NCBI GenBank assembly: GCA_001896725.1
Contig: MPPA01000033.1
Span: 124,001 to 188,000 of the forward strand
DNA from: Methanococcoides sp. EBM-47
GTDB lineage: Archaea > Halobacteriota > Methanosarcinia > Methanosarcinales > Methanosarcinaceae
Reading direction: 5' to 3'
DNA: 64,000 bases
The notes beneath the pieces are model-generated. The model made no database searches, had not been told where the DNA came from, and worked only from the letters and a program-made list of their open reading frames with translations. Of the stretch, positions 58,618-64,000 are shown in pieces; position 1 is the stretch's first letter; each line of letters opens with the position of its first letter. The position numbers and the translations under genes were made by a program.

Positions 58618-59712
58618 ATGTCTGGGAACACTTTTGGAACTGTTTTTAAAGTTACCACTTGGGGTGAATCACACGGCAATGCCCTAGGAGTGGTTGTGGA
58701 TGGAACCCCTGCAGGTCTACCTCTTCATACTTCTGTTATACAGAAGGAATTGGATAGGCGAAGACCCGGACAAAGCAGTTCTTCTACTTCACGGAATGAA
58801 GCCGATACTGTTGAAATACTGTCAGGCGTGTTCGAGGGAAGAACCACTGGTATGCCAATTTCCATGATGGTTCGTAATAAGGATGCAAACTCAAGTGCTT
58901 ATGAATATCTGAGAGCGGTCCCAAGACCTGGGCACGCCGATCTGTTTTATAGGGAAAGATATGGGGTCCGGGACCACAGAGGTGGGGGGAGATCATCCGG
59001 AAGGGAAAGCCTTGGAAGAGTGGCTGCAGGCGCCATTGCAAAACATTTACTTTCCCTCCACGGCATCACAATCGTTGCACATGTCATCGAATTGGGTGGC
59101 ATTGTAGTAGCTTCTGAAATGTCTTTTACTGAAGTGATGGATAATGTAGAGAAAACACCTGTCCGTTGCGCTGATCTTAAGACAGCTTCAAAGATGATGC
59201 AAGCAATAGAAGACGCACGCAAAGAAGGTGACAGTCTTGGTGGTATAGTGGAGCTCATTGCTACAGGGGTTCCCAGAGGTCTTGGTGAGCCTGTATTTGA
59301 TAAGCTGGACGCTGATATTGCAAAGGCACTGATGAGCATAGGCGCTGTAAAAGGAGTGGAGATAGGTGCAGGTTTTGCAAGTGCACGCATGAAAGGCAGC
59401 CAAATGAACGATCCTTTCATAATAAAGGACGAACAGATCACATGTCCGACCAATAATGCAGGCGGTATTATTGGTGGCATTTCCACGGGTCTGCCCATAA
59501 TCTGTAGGGTTGCGGTCAAACCTACGCCATCCATCTCAAAGAAGCAGAGAACAGTGGATATGGAAAAGGTCCAAGAATGTGAGATAGAGGTCCACGGAAG
59601 GCACGATCCGACCATACCTCCCAGGATTGTACCTGTGACCGAGGCGATGTTTGCGATCGTGCTTGCAGATCATATGCTGCGTAGCGGTTTCATCGGTCCT
59701 GTATATATTTGA
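58618..59712 (+). CDS. aroC: Chorismate synthase
   Basis: 364 residues, full length. It converts EPSP to chorismate with reduced FMN in aromatic amino-acid synthesis. Signatures: [20 protein letters not shown], the [18 protein letters not shown] loop, and the C-terminal [18 protein letters not shown]. The start is ATG with AAGGATGAT as ribosome site. The short T-tract at 59715-59721 may end the transcript. Confidence 0.97.
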   Translation: MSGNTFGTVFKVTTWGESHGNALGVVVDGTPAGLPLHTSVIQKELDRRRPGQSSSSTSRNEADTVEILSGVFEGRTTGMPISMMVRNKDANSSAYEYLRAVPRPGHADLFYRERYGVRDHRGGGRSSGRESLGRVAAGAIAKHLLSLHGITIVAHVIELGGIVVASEMSFTEVMDNVEKTPVRCADLKTASKMMQAIEDARKEGDSLGGIVELIATGVPRGLGEPVFDKLDADIAKALMSIGAVKGVEIGAGFASARMKGSQMNDPFIIKDEQITCPTNNAGGIIGGISTGLPIICRVAVKPTPSISKKQRTVDMEKVQECEIEVHGRHDPTIPPRIVPVTEAMFAIVLADHMLRSGFIGPVYI

Positions 59713-59714
59713 TA

Positions 59715-59721
59715 TTTTTTT
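59715..59721 (+). terminator. Short T-tract after aroC
   Basis: ATTTTTTTCCC directly follows the aroC stop codon. It is a minimal archaeal termination signal. The rest of the 251-bp gap to the PhoU-type gene is A/T-rich promoter DNA with an inverted repeat near the start codon. Confidence 0.4.
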
Positions 59722-59921
59722 CCCATATGTAATAAAAAAAGGCATTGTATGGTGGTTGTGACCTGTGCCCTTCATCATTAAAAGGTAGAAATGAACATGT
59801 TATTGACTTCGAGGTTTTACATATTTCAAGGATATACATACACATATATATAATTTGTAAATAAACTTTTTTTACTGATATATACTATTATCTCTATTAA
59901 AGCAATGCTAAATTATCATGT

Positions 59922-59950
59922 ATATATAGGAATGCATCATACCTATATAT
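59922..59950 (+). promoter_or_regulatory. 9-bp inverted repeat abutting the PhoU-type gene start
   Basis: ATATATAGG (59922-59930) and CCTATATAT (59942-59950) are perfect inverted copies with an 11-nt spacer, ending 13 bp before the start codon at 59964. Each arm is itself TATA-like, so binding here would interfere with transcription or initiation; autoregulation by the encoded AbrB/PhoU protein is an obvious but untested idea. Confidence 0.5.
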
Positions 59951-59963
59951 CCTAAATGAATAT

Positions 59964-61007
59964 ATGCGAATGTATCGAAATACTGGGTGTGTTGTCATAA
60001 ATTATGAGCAAAGAAAGATTCAGTTGACAGGCGGCTCCACATATATCATCTCTTTACCTATCAAATGGGTACGCGACTGTGATCTTAACCCAGGGGACAC
60101 CTTAATGCTTATTCCACAAAGTGATTGCACTCTTTTGTTATCTGCTGGTTCAAAAATAGATAACAGTAAAGAAGAATCTGTGGTCATGATATCTCAGGAG
60201 GATACGCAAGAAGATAATTTCAGGATACTCGTATCCCATTATCTTGCAGGAAGTGATATTATCCGGCTGGTCTCAAGCAAAGGGTTCCATGCGATGGACC
60301 GCAAGTTCTTCAAGGATGCTACCCGTCAGCGTCTCATTGGTATAGAGGTCATTGAAGAATCTAGAAATGAGATTGTATTGCAAAGTCTTATGAACTATCA
60401 GGAACTGACACTGGACAAAGCTTTGCAGAACATGTCCAGGCTTGTTACTTCAATGCTCGAGGACGTGATGATCGCCCTGAAGGAACATGATCTGGAACTT
60501 GCCCGTGATATAATCAGCAGGGACAATGAAGTGGACAGATTCTACCTTTTGACCGTAAGGCAGTTGAAATCTGCGGTAGAAGACCCAAAACTTGCCAAGA
60601 AAATAGGAATAGAAAGACCTCGACAATGTTTGGGATACAGGCTTGTTACAAAGATCATCGAGCATATAGGTGACCATGTGGAAAGAATAGCACATCAGAT
60701 CATTCTTATGGATAGCCCGGTCCCTGAAAAGGATATTGTCTTTGCCATGGGAAAACTAGCCCAGAAGGTTTTTGCAGATTCCATAAAGGCCATGGAAGAG
60801 AAGGATACCAACTATTCCAATAAAATCATCAATTGTACAAGAAAATTCGAGGAATACACCATTGTGTACAATGAAGAGAAAACATCACGCTGCACATCCG
60901 AACAAATGATATACATCATCGAAAGCCTTAAAAGGATATCTGAGTACAGTGCTGATATAGCTGAAATGTCCATTAATATGAATTCTGAAAGAAACAGAGG
61001 GGAATAG
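59964..61007 (+). CDS. PhoU-domain protein with AbrB/SpoVT-like N-terminus
   Basis: 347 residues. Residues about 12-55 (RKIQLTGGSTYIISLPIKWV, then CDLNPGDTLMLIPQ) match the SpoVT/AbrB-type DNA-binding fold found at the start of archaeal PhoU proteins. Two PhoU-type helical bundles follow (LVTSMLEDVMIALKEHDLEL, with VDRFYLLTVRQLK; IEHIGDHVERIAHQIILM, with SEYSADIAEMSIN), which bind metal clusters in relatives. It probably regulates phosphate or another transporter gene set. No pst genes are nearby. No strong ribosome site is seen at the ATG, and a second ATG lies two codons later. Confidence 0.85.
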   Translation: MRMYRNTGCVVINYEQRKIQLTGGSTYIISLPIKWVRDCDLNPGDTLMLIPQSDCTLLLSAGSKIDNSKEESVVMISQEDTQEDNFRILVSHYLAGSDIIRLVSSKGFHAMDRKFFKDATRQRLIGIEVIEESRNEIVLQSLMNYQELTLDKALQNMSRLVTSMLEDVMIALKEHDLELARDIISRDNEVDRFYLLTVRQLKSAVEDPKLAKKIGIERPRQCLGYRLVTKIIEHIGDHVERIAHQIILMDSPVPEKDIVFAMGKLAQKVFADSIKAMEEKDTNYSNKIINCTRKFEEYTIVYNEEKTSRCTSEQMIYIIESLKRISEYSADIAEMSINMNSERNRGE

Positions 61008-61033
61008 GTTACACCTGTCCCTTCCGATCAATC

Positions 61034-62191
61034 TCATATTCTGAGCTCTTCCATCCTTATAACTGCTTCATTTATCCTTTCCACGGATTGTGTAAGGGCG
61101 AACCTAATATAACCTTCGCCATACGGTCCGAAACCCACTCCTGGGGTAGCCACTATCCCGGCCTTTTCAAGCAAAAGCTGTGAGAAACCCATAGAATCAT
61201 AACCCTTGGGAACTGGAGCCCATATATAGAATGTCGCCTTTGGAGGTTTAACATCAAGGCCTATACCATGCAGACCTTTGAGCAGTGCGTTCCTTCTCTT
61301 TTCATATATCCTGTTCATATCACTTACACACTGCTGAGAACCTGTGAGTGCGGTAATCCCTGCCCTCTGTATAGCATCAAATGCGCCGGAATCAATGTTG
61401 GATTTAACCTTTCCAAATCCTTTGATAAGTTTTTCATTACCTACTGCAAAACCCAGACGCCATCCGGTCATATTATAGGTCTTTGAAAGAGAAAAAAGTT
61501 CGATACCAACGTCCATGGCGCCATCCACGCTCAGGAAACTTGATGACTGATATCCTTCATAGACCATTTGGGAATATGCATTGTCATGGACCACAATGAT
61601 ATTGTTGTTCTTTGAAAATTCCACAACCTCTTCAAAGAATGACCTGTCAGCTGTTGCAGATGTAGGATTGTTCGGATAATTTATGAACATCAGTTTTGCC
61701 CTTGCCAGCATATCCGCTGGTATGGCATCAAGATCTGGCAGGAAATCATTCTCTTCCAGAAGCGGTATTGTAAAAGGTTCCCCACCTGCGAACTGTGCAC
61801 CAATCTTATATACCGGATAAGCTGGATCGGGGCACAACACCACATCACCAGGATTGATGAAAGCCAGAGGAACATGAGCAACACCTTCCTTGGAGCCTAT
61901 AAGTGTGAGCGTCTGACCTTCGGGATCTATATTGATACCCTTTGTTTCATTACACCATCTGGCAGCAGCTTTCCTAAACTCTAACATACCGGTGTATGAT
62001 GGGTATCTATGTGTGGCAGGATCCCTGACCGCCTGACACATGGATTCTACTATATGTGAAGGTGTGGGCTGATCAGGATCACCTATACCCAGGTCTATCA
62101 CATCTATTCCTTTTGCCAACATCTTGGCTTTGGATTCATCGATCGTTGCAAAGAGATAAGGTGGTAGAGCATTGATTCTGTCTGAGTACAT
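61034..62191 (-). CDS. dapL: LL-diaminopimelate aminotransferase
   Basis: 385 residues, class I/II PLP aminotransferase of the DapL type, which converts tetrahydrodipicolinate directly to LL-diaminopimelate in lysine synthesis. The motifs IDLGIGDPDQPTPSHIVE, FINYPNNPTSATADRSFFEE and the PLP lysine in SLSKTYNMTGWRLG (about K237) are present, together with the C-terminal VPKGYDSMGFSQLLLEKAG. The ribosome site AGGTG precedes the ATG. It stands alone, divergent from the histidine kinase. Confidence 0.93.
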   Translation of the reverse strand: MYSDRINALPPYLFATIDESKAKMLAKGIDVIDLGIGDPDQPTPSHIVESMCQAVRDPATHRYPSYTGMLEFRKAAARWCNETKGINIDPEGQTLTLIGSKEGVAHVPLAFINPGDVVLCPDPAYPVYKIGAQFAGGEPFTIPLLEENDFLPDLDAIPADMLARAKLMFINYPNNPTSATADRSFFEEVVEFSKNNNIIVVHDNAYSQMVYEGYQSSSFLSVDGAMDVGIELFSLSKTYNMTGWRLGFAVGNEKLIKGFGKVKSNIDSGAFDAIQRAGITALTGSQQCVSDMNRIYEKRRNALLKGLHGIGLDVKPPKATFYIWAPVPKGYDSMGFSQLLLEKAGIVATPGVGFGPYGEGYIRFALTQSVERINEAVIRMEELRI

Positions 62192-62296
62192 CTTTTCACC
62201 TGTAAAAGGTTTATCTAATGGAGACCTGCATGCTATACTTTACGCATAAATATATGGGTATTGGTTTTGGCATACTGTATATGTCCATAGAAATCT

Positions 62297-62332
62297 TTTT
62301 ATACAAATATTATAATTATATAAATATAATAT
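62297..62332 (+). promoter_or_regulatory. Promoter of histidine kinase (possibly leaderless)
   Basis: TTTTTATACAAATA (about 62297-62310) is centred about 30 bp upstream of the ATG at 62333. There is no ribosome site, so the message could begin at or near the start codon. Confidence 0.4.
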
Positions 62333-64000
62333 ATGGGCTTGATAAACGACACCTGCATATTTGGAGAATGTGCATCGAACATCCAGAAAAACACCACAGA
62401 CAACCCTTTTGCATTACTGAGGATAATAGGCTTACTTAATTCCAGTCTGCCGGTGTGTTCTCTAGTAAGTATGCTTGTAAGGTCCTTATCTGAAGCAATG
62501 CTACCTCTTCAGGTATACGACATCAGTATAAAAATAGATGAAAATATCTACGGATCCCTGGAAAACTACCAGTATCCATCCATATCTGTGGATGTGACTG
62601 TGCATGGAAAGGTCCGCGGCTACATATCAGCATCGTATAATAAAGAGAAGCAGAATTCTGAACAATGGGCACAAGCGCACGAAATTCTAAACATTCTCTC
62701 CAGGTCTCTAAGCAATTTGATCGAAAAGAAAGAGCTTGAAAGAACATTCCTGGAAAGCACTCGCCGCTACAATACACTTTTTTACAACTGCCCAGTGGGA
62801 CTTTTTGTGGATAAGAAAGGTAATATTGTTCATTGCAATCATAAACTTGCACAAATACTAGACATACCTGAAAACAAGATAATAGGGCTCCATGTTACTG
62901 ATCTAATAGATGATGAGAATATTTGGAAGATATTTTGTTCACACAAGCTGTCTTCAGAACCTGTTAAAATCGAATACGATGTAGATCTGAAAAAAAGACC
63001 TATGAAACTTCGTTCCATATACCTTCCGGAACTGACGTCCACAGGTGAATTAAAGGGCGGCCTTGGAATAGTAGAGGATATAACAAAGATAGAGGAAGCA
63101 GAACAAGTACAGCAGCAACAAAAAAATCTTTTGATCAATACTTTTAACGCGATCAATGATCTGATATTGGTCCTGGACAGGAACCTTAGGATCGTGACCA
63201 GTAACTGGAAAGGCCTTGAGAACATATCTGAAGAAGAACGACAAAAAAAACCAAATCGTAATGAGGCACTGACACACAACGCGGGATCATGTGAAAAATC
63301 CCATATACTTGAAGCTTTTGCTACAGGTGTCCCTAAAGAGGCTCTTTGGGAAAATCCTATAGATGGAAGTATCAAAGAGATGAAAGCTTACCCTATCTTT
63401 GATGCGGATGGGAGGGCAATAATGGTAGTTGAGCATCTGAGGGACATAACTGAAATAAAGCGCTCGGAAGACAACCTCATGAAAGCCAATCAAGAGCTGG
63501 CAAATGCATACGAGAGCCTGAAATCGCTGGACAGGCTTAAAAATGAGTTCCTTTCTAATCTTCAGCATGAGATCAATACACCTCTTACGAGTATCAAAGG
63601 TTTCAGTGAACTTGTACATGAAGAAGATCTCGGGCCGCTGAATGCTGAGCAGAAAAAAGCAATGCATAGGGTCGTTGAGAAAACGAAACAACTACAAATG
63701 ATCTTGGATTCCTTGTTGTTCGTCAGCTCTGCAACTCATGGTGCTATCAAATATAATTTTGAACAATTGTCAATAGCCAATCTGCTACATATTTCTTTGA
63801 ATATAGTGAGTGAAAAACTGAGACAAAAAGGTCTTGAACTGGAAGCAAACATACCCTTAGAACTACCTGAGATCATTGGCGATATCGATTATTTGCCCCG
63901 GGTCTTTGTTCATCTTCTAGATAATGCCATCAAATTCACAAATATTGGCGGGAAGATCACCGTATCTGTTACGGAAGAAAAGGGTTTTGTTCATTTGATC
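62333..64000 (+). CDS. PAS-domain sensor histidine kinase (3'-truncated by window edge)
   Basis: An open frame of 556 codons begins MGLINDTCIFGECASNIQKN and runs off the window. Residues 1-125 are an unassigned N-terminal region. Two PAS-like domains follow: one around YNTLFYNCPVGLFVDKKGNI (ending GIVEDITKIEEAEQV), another around TFNAINDLILVLDRNLRIV (ending VVEHLRDITEIKRSEDN). The HisKA dimerisation helix contains FLSNLQHEINTPLTSIKGFS with the phospho-acceptor at about H412. The ATPase N-box LLDNAIKFTN is present; the G-boxes lie beyond the window. There is no membrane helix, so it is a cytosolic sensor. An in-frame stop just upstream fixes the start at or after 62333. Confidence 0.9.
   Translation, partial: MGLINDTCIFGECASNIQKNTTDNPFALLRIIGLLNSSLPVCSLVSMLVRSLSEAMLPLQVYDISIKIDENIYGSLENYQYPSISVDVTVHGKVRGYISASYNKEKQNSEQWAQAHEILNILSRSLSNLIEKKELERTFLESTRRYNTLFYNCPVGLFVDKKGNIVHCNHKLAQILDIPENKIIGLHVTDLIDDENIWKIFCSHKLSSEPVKIEYDVDLKKRPMKLRSIYLPELTSTGELKGGLGIVEDITKIEEAEQVQQQQKNLLINTFNAINDLILVLDRNLRIVTSNWKGLENISEEERQKKPNRNEALTHNAGSCEKSHILEAFATGVPKEALWENPIDGSIKEMKAYPIFDADGRAIMVVEHLRDITEIKRSEDNLMKANQELANAYESLKSLDRLKNEFLSNLQHEINTPLTSIKGFSELVHEEDLGPLNAEQKKAMHRVVEKTKQLQMILDSLLFVSSATHGAIKYNFEQLSIANLLHISLNIVSEKLRQKGLELEANIPLELPEIIGDIDYLPRVFVHLLDNAIKFTNIGGKITVSVTEEKGFVHLI

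Overview
The window is a compact stretch of archaeal chromosome, almost certainly from a methylotrophic or aceticlastic methanogen of the Methanosarcinaceae. The evidence is an HdrA fused to an MvhD-type domain next to an eight-cluster polyferredoxin, a membrane pyrophosphatase, archaeal GatE, LL-diaminopimelate aminotransferase (DapL type), a methanopterin-type dihydropteroate synthase homologue, FtsZ, a CooC-type maturation ATPase, Shine-Dalgarno sites of the GGAGGTGAT type, and TATA/BRE-like promoters. No rRNA, tRNA or CRISPR array was seen.

Layout. 1-5.6 kb: the right end of an accessory (probable anti-phage) cassette, a DUF1156-type DNA methylase cut by the window edge and a giant HEPN/DUF499 ATPase. 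5.8-9.0 kb: metX-metY methionine genes (metX carries two CBS domains), preceded by a decayed ISL3-family transposase. 9.1-17.5 kb: msrA, pyruvate kinase, a very large FAD/Fe-S oxidoreductase with a methionine-rich tail, and uvrA. 17.5-30.1 kb: a run on the minus strand with purB, a 1081-residue exported TPR protein, carA-carB-argG (carbamoyl phosphate to argininosuccinate) and gatE. 30.1-33.8 kb: polyferredoxin and hdrA2-mvhD. 34.1-41.7 kb: small accessory and stress genes (DUF1638, a zinc-finger PD-(D/E)XK-like protein, hcp-cupin, hsp20, yjbQ, a small winged-helix protein, membrane proteins). 41.8-45.6 kb: trm112, a membrane protein, pyrG and, convergently, truD. 45.8-54.6 kb: a surface protein, a structured intergenic region, ftsZ, a pterin-binding enzyme with an unknown partner, the proton pyrophosphatase, a membrane protein and an NcsA/TtuA-like tRNA thiolase. 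54.7-64 kb: a TctA-like permease, VOC protein, CooC-like ATPase, CDF metal exporter, aroC, a PhoU/AbrB-type regulator, dapL, and the first two-thirds of a PAS histidine kinase that runs off the window.

Most genes are housekeeping. The less ordinary content is: (i) the DUF1156/DUF499 cassette, whose ATPase has an intact HEPN ribonuclease motif and a C-terminal Ig-like domain; (ii) a near-identical inverted repeat TTGTTC-N10-GAACAA about 60 bp upstream of two unlinked genes, hsp20 and the exported TPR protein, which looks like a shared operator; (iii) an unrecognised zinc-finger protein with a PD-(D/E)XK nuclease-like core and its own 10-bp inverted repeat; (iv) the Met/Pro-rich tail on the large oxidoreductase; (v) a possible structured RNA before ftsZ; and (vi) inverted repeats at the promoters of carA, hppA and the PhoU-type regulator. 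All functional statements come from reading the sequence and family knowledge; no searches were run.
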